DNA from: a virus
IMG/VR virus record: IMGVR_UViG_3300029268_000083
Location: 1 to 32,104 of that record
DNA length: 32,104 nt
Strand: one strand, 5' to 3'
This document shows, one piece after another, positions 15,310 through 22,216 of this stretch. Within the stretch, counting starts at the first letter, position 1; every line of letters begins with the position of its first letter. The notes beneath the pieces were generated by a model, which was not told where the DNA came from, searched no databases, and saw only the letters and a program-made list of their open reading frames with translations. The position numbers and the translations under genes are program-made.

Positions 15310-16400
15310 TGAGCAATACGCTGTTCGAATCGTGGGAGTCGTTCAATGAGTATTGCTACGCTCGGGTGACTCTGGATCGCTGGGAGTGGCAGGTATTCTA
15401 TCCTCAGATCAGTCACACTATCACCAGCATCTCGGTGCTGATGTGTGCGCAATACTGGGATACTGTGGATTTAGGGAATATAACAGCCGAGATTCAATCT
15501 ACTGTATGGGACGATGGAGTGGAATCCGGCGACCCTCCATGCTGGAAACCATCAGGGGTCGCACTCTGTTCCGGTACCCTTGACACTTCTCTGATCACGA
15601 CAGAAGACCGTTTTGGGGAGTGGTATGAGATAACTCTTGGAGCAGGCGCATTTCTTGTGGCCGGGTCTAAGTACGCTATCGTACTAAAGGGGGAAGTTCT
15701 CGGCGACAATGGGGAGATAAGCTGGTTCTATGATTATGAGACTGATCCTCTATATCACGGAGGCAAGGACTGCGGGTACAAAAATGATGGTGAGGAGGAG
15801 TGGTGGAGTTGGTGGGGGCAGACGTATGCCTTCAGAGAATATGGGGCGCTCGGGGAATTCTCAGGCCTGTGGGATGCCAATCTGAGTGACCTCACAATCA
15901 CCCTCGACGATACTGAAATCTGCAATGACCTGAGAGTAATGATACCTCATTATTCTTATGATCTGTCATACGTCGGTGAAGCCGTAACAGTCAACTACCG
16001 TGATCTTGTTTACACATCACTGGACGGCGATTCCATTAACAAGTACGGCAGACGGTCAAAGGTCAACAAGTATCAGGTGATGGATGAAACCTTTCAGGAA
16101 GCATGGTGCGAGAACCAGAAGCAGAAGTACGCCGAACCTTATTACTGGGCTGAAGCCACGCTTCCCGGCACGGATGCCAATATGGTGAAATGCCTGGCCA
16201 CTAAAGTATCCAGCGTTGTGTCCCTGCTTAACACGCTATCCGGTATCAACAATGAATACATGGTTGACAGTTATATGCTGGAAGCCAGGCAGGGATGTTT
16301 AACAGTAAAACTGGGGCTACGGGAAATGGACACGGAACAGCAGTTGACGCTGTTCGTTATCGACACAGATTCAATTGACGGAGATCATGTTATAGGATAA
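15309..16400 (+). CDS. tail hub protein, part E (jelly-roll + module 2 copy)
   Basis: 363-aa cistron coupled to part D by TAATG. Residues about 30-180 look like a carbohydrate-binding or choice-of-anchor jelly roll (GEWYEITLGAGAFLVAGSKY then AIVLKGEV, and SWFYDYETDPLYHGG). From about residue 188 it repeats module 2: DANLSDLTITLDDTEICNDL, DSINKYGRRSKV, and a long C-terminal region that matches the order of part D. So a binding domain is again joined to a copy of the neighbouring hub module. Likely tail-tip surface protein. Confidence 0.72.
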   Translation: MSNTLFESWESFNEYCYARVTLDRWEWQVFYPQISHTITSISVLMCAQYWDTVDLGNITAEIQSTVWDDGVESGDPPCWKPSGVALCSGTLDTSLITTEDRFGEWYEITLGAGAFLVAGSKYAIVLKGEVLGDNGEISWFYDYETDPLYHGGKDCGYKNDGEEEWWSWWGQTYAFREYGALGEFSGLWDANLSDLTITLDDTEICNDLRVMIPHYSYDLSYVGEAVTVNYRDLVYTSLDGDSINKYGRRSKVNKYQVMDETFQEAWCENQKQKYAEPYYWAEATLPGTDANMVKCLATKVSSVVSLLNTLSGINNEYMVDSYMLEARQGCLTVKLGLREMDTEQQLTLFVIDTDSIDGDHVIG

Positions 16401-16404
16401 AAAA

Positions 16405-16926
16405 GTGAGTTGGAGCATACCGAAGACCTGGACAACCGGCGCTGTCCTAACTAAGACAGACCTGGATAAAGAAGTCCGAGATAACCTTAACTATCTGAAG
16501 CTGAATATCGCCCTGGAAGGCGCCGAAGAATTAACCATCGCCGGCAATGCTTTGTATCCCGGCTTCACCCAATCGCACCACACCATAGACACCGAGGGAG
16601 ACGAAGCGAGCGATGACCTCGAGCAGATATTCGGTGGCACTGAGGGCCAGGTCGTCTTGATCCGGCCTGCGGACGGCGCCAGGGTGATAGTGGTCAAGCA
16701 TAACGTTGGCAACATCTGGCTACCGGGCGCCGCGGATATAAGCCTCGACCAGGCCGACGCGTACCTGATGCTGGTCTACAGCGGCGTCAATTGGGTGGCC
16801 ATCGCCGGCTCCGGCGCCGATCCGGCCCACAGGATACGAGTGGCCAACGCTGCGCCCGCCTCGCCAAGCGAAGGCGATATTTACATAGATTCGGTGGAGA
16901 ATGCCTTATATATAGCTACCGATTAG
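16405..16926 (+). CDS. tail fibre/baseplate accessory protein
   Basis: 173-aa protein, GTG start at 16405. The N-terminus SWSIPKTWTTGAVLTKTDLD then KEVRDNLNYLKLNI is a common phage structural start found where a short helix joins the fibre to the baseplate. The middle contains QSHHTIDTEGDEASDDL, IFGGTEGQVVLIRPADGA and VNWVAIAGSG, a beta-strand pattern of small tail spikes. The C-terminus SEGDIYIDSVENALYIATD is typical of phage fibre tails. It follows the hub genes closely. Confidence 0.75.
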   Translation: MSWSIPKTWTTGAVLTKTDLDKEVRDNLNYLKLNIALEGAEELTIAGNALYPGFTQSHHTIDTEGDEASDDLEQIFGGTEGQVVLIRPADGARVIVVKHNVGNIWLPGAADISLDQADAYLMLVYSGVNWVAIAGSGADPAHRIRVANAAPASPSEGDIYIDSVENALYIATD

Positions 16927-16934
16927 GAGGTTCA

Positions 16935-17147
16935 ATGTTCGAGAAAGAAAAAAAGCCGCCACAGGTTGAGACGGAGGGCGAGATCATCGTTAAAATCCCG
17001 CGACAGCTGCTGCCCGACTTCGAGGAATTGGCCAGAAGCCGCGGATTCCCCGACTCACGGGCTTTCCTGGCCAACTTCGTGCGCAAGCAGCTGGCCCTGC
17101 ATTTCCAGACCGGCACCGACAGTTCAAAACTATCAGATATTAAATAG
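16935..17147 (+). CDS. small ribbon-helix-helix-like protein
   Basis: 70-aa protein with AGGAGG directly before the ATG at 16935. The sequence IIVKIPRQLLPDFEELARSR then GFPDSRAFLANFVRKQL has the strand-helix-helix spacing of ribbon-helix-helix DNA-binding proteins, although it lies among tail-fibre genes. It could instead be a small coiled assembly factor for the fibres. No cysteine cluster or membrane segment. DNA binding is an inference from fold pattern only. Confidence 0.55.
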   Translation: MFEKEKKPPQVETEGEIIVKIPRQLLPDFEELARSRGFPDSRAFLANFVRKQLALHFQTGTDSSKLSDIK

Positions 17148-17158
17148 GAGGTTTATAC

Positions 17159-17557
17159 ATGGCTGTAACATGGAAGAAACTGGCACAGGAAGCCGACGTC
17201 GTCCTCAAGACGGCCTACGCGGCCAAGGGCGACCTGCTGGTGGCCTCGGCCGCCAACACCCCGGCCGTGCTCGGCATCGGCAGCACCAATGACGTGCTCA
17301 CCGTATCCGGGGGCACTGCCGTCTGGGCGGCTCTGGGAGCGCCGGCCTCGCATGCCACGACCCACAAGAACGGAGGCAGCGACGAACTGCTCTTGCACGA
17401 GCTGGGCGAACCTACGGGAGACGTCGAGTGCAATGACCAGGAGTTCAACGGATTAGTCCTGGAAAACTCGGCATCCGACCCTGCCACTGCTCACCTGGGC
17501 AAAGTCTACTTCAAGACTGGAGACACCGGCATTTACGTCTGCACGATAGCTTCATGA
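17159..17557 (+). CDS. small tail fibre protein (copy 1)
   Basis: 132 aa, preceded by AGGAGG. Starts MAVTWKKLAQEADVVLKTAY, then GDLLVASAANTPAVLGIGST and APASHATTHKNGGSDELLLH, the latter being the 'HxxxHxxGGSDE' motif seen repeatedly in phage tail fibres. The C-terminus PATAHLGKVYFKTGDTGIYV is a fibre-end pattern. The gene at 17744 begins with a closely related 40-residue segment (MAVTWKRLAPIDDVI...), so the two are duplicates. Confidence 0.75.
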   Translation: MAVTWKKLAQEADVVLKTAYAAKGDLLVASAANTPAVLGIGSTNDVLTVSGGTAVWAALGAPASHATTHKNGGSDELLLHELGEPTGDVECNDQEFNGLVLENSASDPATAHLGKVYFKTGDTGIYVCTIAS

Positions 17558-17742
17558 TGAAGACCGTGCCGATTGATAAGTTCGAGGAGGCCCGCCTTAA
17601 CAAAATGGCGGGCCTCCACAACGCCATCCTCAAAGAGATAATCAAGCGCAGGCTGACCTATGCCGAGATCTACATCACTTTAGAAGAGGTCAAGAAACAG
17701 GTATTGGAGCAGTTTGAAAAGCGCATCATGAAGGGAGAATGA
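17554..17742 (+). CDS. small helical protein between fibre genes
   Basis: 62-aa protein that starts inside the previous stop (ATGA) and sits between two related fibre genes. It is almost entirely amphipathic helix (DKFEEARLNKMAGLHNAILK then EIIKRRLTYAEIYITLEEVK), ending EKRIMKGE. Such helices often trimerise fibres or act as assembly chaperones. ATG at 17557 is an alternative start. No family recognised. Confidence 0.6.
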   Translation: MMKTVPIDKFEEARLNKMAGLHNAILKEIIKRRLTYAEIYITLEEVKKQVLEQFEKRIMKGE

Positions 17743-17743
17743 A

Positions 17744-17977
17744 ATGGCCGTAACCTGGAAACGCTTAGCACCCATTGACGACGTCATCACCAAGAACCTT
17801 TTAACCCAGCAGGGTGACGTAATATACGCCTCTGGTGCGTCTACCCCTGCTGTATTGCATCCGGGTACGGACGGACAGGTGCTGACCACTAAAGGGAACG
17901 GGGTCAATCCGATATGGGCAGACGCCGCCGGTGGGGCTGATATAGCCGCTCAAACATTGACTTGGTTAGGGTTATAA
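17744..17977 (+). CDS. small tail fibre protein (copy 2, short)
   Basis: 77 aa, closely resembling the first half of the fibre protein at 17159: MAVTWKRLAPIDDVITKNLL and GDVIYASGASTPAVLHPGTD then GQVLTTKGNGVNPIWADAA. It lacks the HxxxHxxGGSDE part and ends after TLTWLGL. It could be a fibre truncated by recombination, or a deliberately short attachment module, since the next gene begins two bases later and continues the fibre region. Confidence 0.72.
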   Translation: MAVTWKRLAPIDDVITKNLLTQQGDVIYASGASTPAVLHPGTDGQVLTTKGNGVNPIWADAAGGADIAAQTLTWLGL

Positions 17978-17978
17978 A

Positions 17979-18305
17979 ATGGGAAGTTTCACGATTAAAA
18001 ACCTGGGTAATGGGCAGCTCCCCAATTCCATCGGAGATCTCTACACGGTCCCTGCTTCCACGACCGCTGTTATCCGGTCAATCGTCTTAATCAATACCAA
18101 CACCACCGCCGAGACCGTCAACCTTTACTACCTCAAATCGGGTGGGACGGCCAGGCGGATCATACCTAAATCGTTGTCCCTGGCAGCCAACAACTCCCTG
18201 GTTTTCGACAGCCCGCTGACCCTGGGGGCAGCCGACAAGATACAGGGAGATACGACCACCGCGTCTAAAGTGGACTACGTTATCAGCGGCGCGGAGTACG
18301 CCTAA
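17979..18305 (+). CDS. beta-sandwich tail protein
   Basis: 108-aa protein with NGQLPNSIGDLYTVPASTTA, VIRSIVLINTNTTAETVNLY, and a terminal SLAANNSLVFDSPLTLGAAD. This strand pattern is a small beta-sandwich common among phage virion surface or tail proteins. It begins one base after the previous stop and stops immediately before the next ATG (no spacer). Probable fibre-associated structural protein. Confidence 0.7.
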   Translation: MGSFTIKNLGNGQLPNSIGDLYTVPASTTAVIRSIVLINTNTTAETVNLYYLKSGGTARRIIPKSLSLAANNSLVFDSPLTLGAADKIQGDTTTASKVDYVISGAEYA

Positions 18306-19343
18306 ATGAGAATTTACAATGCATCGGGTGCCGTGATCTCCTCAGACATACTGGGGGAATTTACGGCCAATGCCATATTTCCGCTTACCGGCTGGGCCTA
18401 CCGCAAGTCAATCACCATCAGCCGCGCTTCCGGCGCCGTGACCAATTACCAGATGAAACTGCTGGTCGGGAAAGACTCCGGCGCCACCGGTGAAAACGTA
18501 GACTGTGCCGGGCACTGCGAGAACGACTTCAGAGATATCAGGTTTACCAAGGCAGACGGCGTAACCCTGCTCGACTACTGGATCGAATCGTACGGGGCCT
18601 CGGGGACATCCTACCTGGCCACTATCTGGATCGAGTTCGATTCCATCGATACAGGCGCCACCACCTTCTACATGTACTATGGCAACAGCGGGGCAACATC
18701 GGCCAGCAACATCCAGAACACCTTCATATTTGCCGACGACTTCAGCGGTGCATCCCTTGATACCACTAACCGATGGGATGAGGGCGGCAGTGGAGGGTCC
18801 GTGGCCATATCCAGCGGCGAGGCTGTTATCACCGGTGCACGCCGTTATATCACAAGCAAGTCAACCTATGCCAACAATACCGCCCTGCACGCCAGGGTGA
18901 AATTCAGCACCTCCGTGGCAAGCTTCAAGATGCTCGGTTTCATAGGCACGGTCGGAAGTCCCAGTGAGCAACTGATGACCATGGGGCTCCGTTTTTATCA
19001 CGGAGACACTAATTTTTCAGCAGAATCCGGCAATGGGACATCCATACACAAACCGAGCCTGGGAGTGGCCTTTGATACGGCTTCGTATCATATCATGGAA
19101 CTGCGCCGCTATGCCATAAGCGGCACCAACTACGACCGGTTCATACTTGATGGGCGTTCTCCCGTGACCGGCAATTACCCGACTGCAACAGCCAGGTACA
19201 TCGATATCGATATGGACGATTCGGGCCAAGCACTGAATGTTGACTGGATATTCCTGCGCCAGTATTTATCAACAGAACCGGCCTGGGGTAGCTGGGGAAG
19301 TGAAGAAGGTGCCATGCCCATAACTCCTATCAGGATAAAGTAA
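18306..19343 (+). CDS. receptor-binding tail protein (DUF2341 + jelly roll)
   Basis: 345 aa. Residues about 28-125 carry DUF2341 landmarks: WAYRKSITISRASGAVTNYQ, VDCAGHCENDFRDIRFTKAD, DYWIESYG and TTFYMYYGNSGATSASN. From about residue 140 (FADDFSGASLDTTNRWDEGG) to the end is a laminin/jelly-roll-like domain, with FRFYHGDTNFSAESG and WIFLRQYLSTEPAWGSWGSE. DUF2341 proteins bind surface sugars; here it is the last gene of the fibre block, so host recognition is likely. The stop overlaps a negligible 8-codon ATG frame. Confidence 0.82.
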   Translation: MRIYNASGAVISSDILGEFTANAIFPLTGWAYRKSITISRASGAVTNYQMKLLVGKDSGATGENVDCAGHCENDFRDIRFTKADGVTLLDYWIESYGASGTSYLATIWIEFDSIDTGATTFYMYYGNSGATSASNIQNTFIFADDFSGASLDTTNRWDEGGSGGSVAISSGEAVITGARRYITSKSTYANNTALHARVKFSTSVASFKMLGFIGTVGSPSEQLMTMGLRFYHGDTNFSAESGNGTSIHKPSLGVAFDTASYHIMELRRYAISGTNYDRFILDGRSPVTGNYPTATARYIDIDMDDSGQALNVDWIFLRQYLSTEPAWGSWGSEEGAMPITPIRIK

Positions 19344-19388
19344 TGGCTGATCAACAAGATTACACCTGAATAAACAAGGAGTACGCCA

Positions 19389-19622
19389 ATGCCAGATAAC
19401 GGCATAGATTGGGAGAACAGGTTCGGCAAAACGCCGGCCGAAATGACCGAAGGAGAATGGAGGGTCGCCGTAGCCAGCCTTCTTTGCGAGGCGGTCAAAT
19501 CCTGCCGGGCAATCCCTAAAATCGAAGCGTTCTATAAGGTCGCTATATGGATAGCACCGCTGATCATAACGGCCATGGTGGCTTTCATCATAGCGTTCGT
19601 TAATCACGTTCAAATGAGATAG
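19389..19622 (+). CDS. holin-like or antiholin-like small membrane protein
   Basis: 77-aa protein with AAGGAG before its ATG. Residues 1-48 are polar and helical (PAEMTEGEWRVAVASLLCEA, KSCRAIPKIEAFYK); one membrane helix lies near the C-terminus (VAIWIAPLIITAMVAFIIAF). This topology matches XhlA-like lysis accessory proteins. A terminator hairpin follows, and a second membrane gene comes right after. Lysis role inferred from position and topology. Confidence 0.6.
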   Translation: MPDNGIDWENRFGKTPAEMTEGEWRVAVASLLCEAVKSCRAIPKIEAFYKVAIWIAPLIITAMVAFIIAFVNHVQMR

Positions 19623-19644
19623 CTATTTCACTCGTTCATCCATG

Positions 19645-19676
19645 CCGCCGGGCAAATATTCTGCCGGGCGGTTTTT
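19645..19676 (+). terminator. intrinsic terminator
   Basis: Stem CCGCCGGGCA / TGCCGGGCGG with one G-G mismatch (9 of 10 pairs), 7-nt loop AATATTC, then TTTTT. It follows the small membrane gene and marks the probable end of the late fibre operon. The lysis genes after it have no clear promoter, so read-through is likely. Confidence 0.75.
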
Positions 19677-19696
19677 CATTTTCATGGAGGTTTATC

Positions 19697-20518
19697 ATGG
19701 ATACTACCCTTCTTGACGGCTACAAGAAAATCATCGTCACTCTCTTGACCCTGGCATCCGGCATGGTAGGCATCTTCATAACCGATCCGGCTAAGGCGCA
19801 GACCATCGGCCAGTTTCTGGTGGATATCCTGGGCCCGGTGCTCATTACCCTGGTCGGCATCGTCTATACCATCGTCCAGGGCAACATCGACAAGGAAAAG
19901 GCCAAGACTGTAGCAACCGAGGCCAAAGTACAGGCCATTATGGCCCAGGAAGCATCCCCAAAAGCTGATAGCGTTGCGGCTGTGCAGCCGGCAGTAGCGC
20001 CAATCGTGACGGCTGCAGAGATCGAAAGTTATCAGCCGGCGGACCTGGCCAAGTACGTCACCGCGGCGGAGGGATCTATCAAGGCTGATGGACAGATGAT
20101 CACCCCACTTACCCGGGCCTTCTATTTCTGGCCTTACATCGCTCATTTCGACCTGCGGGATGTCCCGCGCCAACTCCGCATAGGCGAAGCTAAGCGCTTC
20201 GTCGATAAAGGCGTCGAGCTATTCACGGAGGCCTTCAAGTTCCACACCAAGCTTGCGACCGTTCCCACACCGGCCCAGGCCGGCAACCAGCACAGCTACA
20301 TGTTTCAGCTGAAGAAAGATTACGAGAAAGCCAATAACCTGCTTTGCTCGAATAAAACCTTTGAGGATCTGCGCAACCTGGTGACCTATTTCAATGATCT
20401 CTACACTGCACAGGACGGCCTTAATCAACTGACTGACAAAACCGTGGACTGGTCGATCTACGGCAGCGGTGCTTTCACTCCCACACAGGTCGGCTGGGAT
20501 TACGTGAAATTGCTCTAA
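19697..20518 (+). CDS. holin-like membrane protein with unknown C-domain
   Basis: 273 aa. The first 68 residues contain two membrane helices (IIVTLLTLASGMVGIFI and FLVDILGPVLITLVGIVYTI) followed by a basic NIDKEKAK stretch, the form of a class II holin. An Ala/Val/Pro-rich linker runs to about residue 120. The rest is soluble (FYFWPYIAHFDLRDVPRQLR, KRFVDKGVELFTEAFKFHTK, SYMFQLKKDYEKANNLL) and ends AFTPTQVGWDYVKLL; I do not recognise a lysin motif (no amidase, lysozyme or peptidase signature). Holins are usually under 150 aa, so the C-domain is unusual. Confidence 0.6.
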   Translation: MDTTLLDGYKKIIVTLLTLASGMVGIFITDPAKAQTIGQFLVDILGPVLITLVGIVYTIVQGNIDKEKAKTVATEAKVQAIMAQEASPKADSVAAVQPAVAPIVTAAEIESYQPADLAKYVTAAEGSIKADGQMITPLTRAFYFWPYIAHFDLRDVPRQLRIGEAKRFVDKGVELFTEAFKFHTKLATVPTPAQAGNQHSYMFQLKKDYEKANNLLCSNKTFEDLRNLVTYFNDLYTAQDGLNQLTDKTVDWSIYGSGAFTPTQVGWDYVKLL

Positions 20519-20529
20519 GAGGCGCAAAG

Positions 20530-20838
20530 ATGAAAGGAAAGTTGGTATTACTGGCACTCATTCTGGCCATTGTATGTGCGGGTTGTAGTCCGCCTCTGGC
20601 CATAACCGATATTAAGATTGTGACTGTTGATGAAGGCGGCTATCAATGCCTGTCCTGGTCAACTAATCAGGATGCGCAGTGCAAGGTGACGTACTGTGAA
20701 GGTAATCTGTGCTCTACCAGCCCGCTGGAACCCGAGTACGGAACACTTCATTGCATTGGTATCCCCGCAGGAGGCAAAGACTTAACCGTTACAGCTATCG
20801 GCCGTGACGGACAAACGTGTAGCATAAACATCGATTAG
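20530..20838 (+). CDS. small putative lipoprotein
   Basis: 102 aa with a cleavable-looking N-terminal signal KLVLLALILAIVCAGCSPP; Cys19 would be the lipidated residue (-3 is Cys, not the usual Leu, so the lipobox is imperfect). The mature part has five further cysteines (YQCLSWSTNQDAQCKVTYCE, LCSTS, LHC, QTC). It follows the holin-like gene and precedes a strong terminator. Candidate roles: spanin-like lysis protein or surface exclusion lipoprotein; neither is proven. Confidence 0.6.
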   Translation: MKGKLVLLALILAIVCAGCSPPLAITDIKIVTVDEGGYQCLSWSTNQDAQCKVTYCEGNLCSTSPLEPEYGTLHCIGIPAGGKDLTVTAIGRDGQTCSINID

Positions 20839-20885
20839 ACACAGCTTGCAGGCTGCCTTTCCTGCAAGGCATCTACCTCCTTCCC

Positions 20886-20924
20886 GCCGGGTGGTCCTTA
20901 ATCGGACTGCCCGGCTCTTTTTTT
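20886..20924 (+). terminator. strong intrinsic terminator
   Basis: 12-bp stem GCCGGGTGGTCC / GGACTGCCCGGC, all pairs formed (two G-U), loop TTAATC, followed by TCTTTTTTT. It ends the lysis operon and isolates the downstream regulatory region, whose promoter begins about 30 nt later. Confidence 0.9.
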
Positions 20925-20952
20925 GTTATTCAAAAGATTTTTGTAAAACCTA

Positions 20953-20981
20953 TTGACAAGTAAACCTTGAAGATATATTAT
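20953..20981 (+). promoter_or_regulatory. consensus promoter for first BRO cassette
   Basis: TTGACA at 20953-20958, 17-bp spacer, TATTAT at 20976-20981, in AT-rich sequence. Expected transcription start near 20988, next to the ATG at 20989, so the first mRNA codon would be at the 5' end (leaderless). It is the clearest promoter in this part and drives the zinc-ribbon gene and the first BRO gene. Confidence 0.8.
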
Positions 20982-20988
20982 TATTACC

Positions 20989-21129
20989 ATGATTAAAATA
21001 TGTAATTGTAAAAGATGCGGACATGAATGGCCATCCAAGATGCCGAAACCCCGTATATGCCCGAAGTGCAAGTCGGCTTCGTGGTATATTCCGAAGAAAA
21101 TAAAGGAGGCTGCTGAGGGAGTTAATTAA
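20989..21129 (+). CDS. 46-aa zinc-ribbon protein
   Basis: MIKICNCKRCGHEWPS, then PKPRICPKCKSASWYIPKK: the Cys pattern (NCKRCGHEW and ICPKC) is a zinc ribbon of the small 'CGHEW' type often found in phage regulatory regions. Its ATG lies where transcription should start, with no ribosome-binding site, so translation would be leaderless. The stop TAA is directly followed by the ATG of the BRO gene. Probably a DNA- or RNA-binding helper of unknown target. Confidence 0.75.
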   Translation: MIKICNCKRCGHEWPSKMPKPRICPKCKSASWYIPKKIKEAAEGVN

Positions 21130-21888
21130 ATGGTAACAGCAACACGGGAACTGACAGTTTATCAATTCGGCGAATATCCCCAAGATATTCAGGTTGTTGA
21201 CGGAAAGGAGTGGTGGAGCATACCGGATGCCTGTCGTATTCTCGGCCATAAAAATTCACGGATGGCAACTAAGAGCATCCCAAATCAACATGTAAAGATG
21301 CTTACAGGTTGCGCCAAAGATGGCCGGAAAAGGAAGCTACGGTATACCGATGAGTACGGGCTAAACCAGTTAATCTCCCTGGCGCGAACAGAGCAAGCAT
21401 TGGCATACAAAGAATGGGCCTTCGGAACTGTCCTGCCCACAATCCGCAAAACCGGCTTCTATTCAGTCGCGCCAGCGGATAGCTCGCTCGCTCCCATGCT
21501 TGAGCAGATAGTCAGCACACTTGCCAACGTGGTGACTCAGCAAGGACAGATTCTTACCCGGCTCGCTACTGTGGAACTTAATCAGGGCTGGAATCAACTG
21601 ACCGTACACACTACAACTACCGTGAAATCAGAGGTCAAAAGGCAGGAAAGGACACCGCATATCATCCTTGACGCGATGGTAAAGGCCCACGCTCGCAACT
21701 TTTATGATGACCACGTTCCGTATGTGTGGAATATCTTGGTCTACCAATACCGCCTCGATAGGGGAATAAATTTGAATATCCGGCGCAGCAATAAAAATAT
21801 CACTATAGCGCAGGCTGCTGAAAGGGCTGGTTGCCTGGATGACCTTATTAAGTATGCCGAAAACCTATTTATGAACGACAAGAGATAA
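21130..21888 (+). CDS. BRO-family antirepressor-like protein 1
   Basis: 252 aa. Residues 10-110 match the BRO N-terminal domain: DGKEWWSIPDACRILGHKNS, IPNQHVKM, TDEYGLNQLISLARTEQALA and FGTVLPTIRKTGFY. A helical linker and a C-terminal ORF6C-like region (RTPHIILDAMVKAHARNFYD then VPYVWNILVYQYRLDRGINL) follow. BRO/antirepressor proteins bind DNA or the phage repressor and promote the lytic switch. Starts MVTATRELTV, nearly identical to the second BRO gene's start. GAGGGAG lies 8 nt before the ATG. Confidence 0.88.
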   Translation: MVTATRELTVYQFGEYPQDIQVVDGKEWWSIPDACRILGHKNSRMATKSIPNQHVKMLTGCAKDGRKRKLRYTDEYGLNQLISLARTEQALAYKEWAFGTVLPTIRKTGFYSVAPADSSLAPMLEQIVSTLANVVTQQGQILTRLATVELNQGWNQLTVHTTTTVKSEVKRQERTPHIILDAMVKAHARNFYDDHVPYVWNILVYQYRLDRGINLNIRRSNKNITIAQAAERAGCLDDLIKYAENLFMNDKR

Positions 21889-21890
21889 GC

Positions 21891-22061
21891 ATGAACACCA
21901 TCACCGATTTCAAACTGGCGGGCGTCACCTGGGGAACGGGTGACTATAAAGAGTTAACCAAGCTCATAGATCTGGTAATAAAGGAGGGAAATAATGGCAA
22001 AGGTATGTCCACTGAAATTCCTGGCCACGCGCTATCTTCTGCAGCGCTTCCATGGAAGTAA
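21891..22061 (+). CDS. short ORF of unknown status
   Basis: 56 codons starting two bases after the BRO stop (MNTITDFKLAGVTWGTGDYK ...). The first 33 residues look protein-like, but the ORF overlaps both the truncated gene at 21994 and the antisense repressor, and its last part is the same DNA read in another frame. It has only a weak purine run before the ATG. It may be the remnant of a gene cut by the same rearrangement. Confidence 0.35.
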   Translation: MNTITDFKLAGVTWGTGDYKELTKLIDLVIKEGNNGKGMSTEIPGHALSSAALPWK

Positions 22062-22185
22062 AACTGTACTGCCCCTTCTCTAAACGGGAAATGAACGCCG
22101 GGGTGTACCCGGTTAATTTAGCGAGTTCCCCTTGCGTTAAACCACGCCGTAACCTGTGTTCGCGGACAGCCTCAGCCAAATCCAT
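21964..22185 (-). CDS. XRE-type repressor, possibly truncated
   Basis: Lambda-Cro/C1-type helix-turn-helix, 73 aa from the ATG at 22185: DLAEAVREHRLRRGLTQGEL then AKLTGYTPAFISRLEKGQ, an excellent XRE motif. A GTG at 22194 is an alternative, but AAAGGA is 2 nt from it and 11 nt from the ATG. The core ends KIAR near residue 53; the last 20 residues (EFQWTYLCHYFPPLLPDL) are the antisense of the truncated gene at 21994, so the normal repressor C-terminus is missing. It faces a divergent promoter pair, the arrangement of a phage immunity repressor. Confidence 0.8.
   Translation of the reverse strand: MDLAEAVREHRLRRGLTQGELAKLTGYTPAFISRLEKGQYSFTSMEALQKIARGQEFQWTYLCHYFPPLLPDL
21994..22083 (+). pseudogene. 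truncated copy of the CPLKFLA small-protein gene
   Basis: Keeps an AAGGAGG and the start MAKVCPLKFLAT, then diverges at the point where the antisense repressor core begins (about 22030). The 24 nt at 22006-22029 are identical to 23740-23763 in the intact small gene. The remaining 17 residues (RYLLQRFHGSKTVLPLL) are the antisense of repressor sequence and not homologous. A gene fragment left by recombination. Confidence 0.7.
22006..22029 (+). repeat. 24-nt direct repeat, copy 1
   Basis: Identical to 23740-23763; encodes CPLKFLAT in both copies. It ends exactly at the boundary with the repressor core, so it marks a recombination junction. Confidence 0.85.
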
Positions 22186-22216
22186 AACGTTCACAATCCT
22201 TTCTGTGCATTACCAA

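Noticed and set aside
12886-16400. Sequencing or assembly errors as the cause of the split tail hub
   Set aside because: All four breaks give precise stop-start overlaps at domain borders and one has a good AGGAGG; random indels would not do this repeatedly. Not excluded without reads.
19343-19369. 8-codon ATG frame after the DUF2341 gene
   Set aside because: Too short, without a ribosome site; nothing supports translation.
19682-20173. 163-codon minus-strand frame opposite the holin-like gene
   Set aside because: No start signal; overlaps a + gene with membrane helices and a ribosome site.
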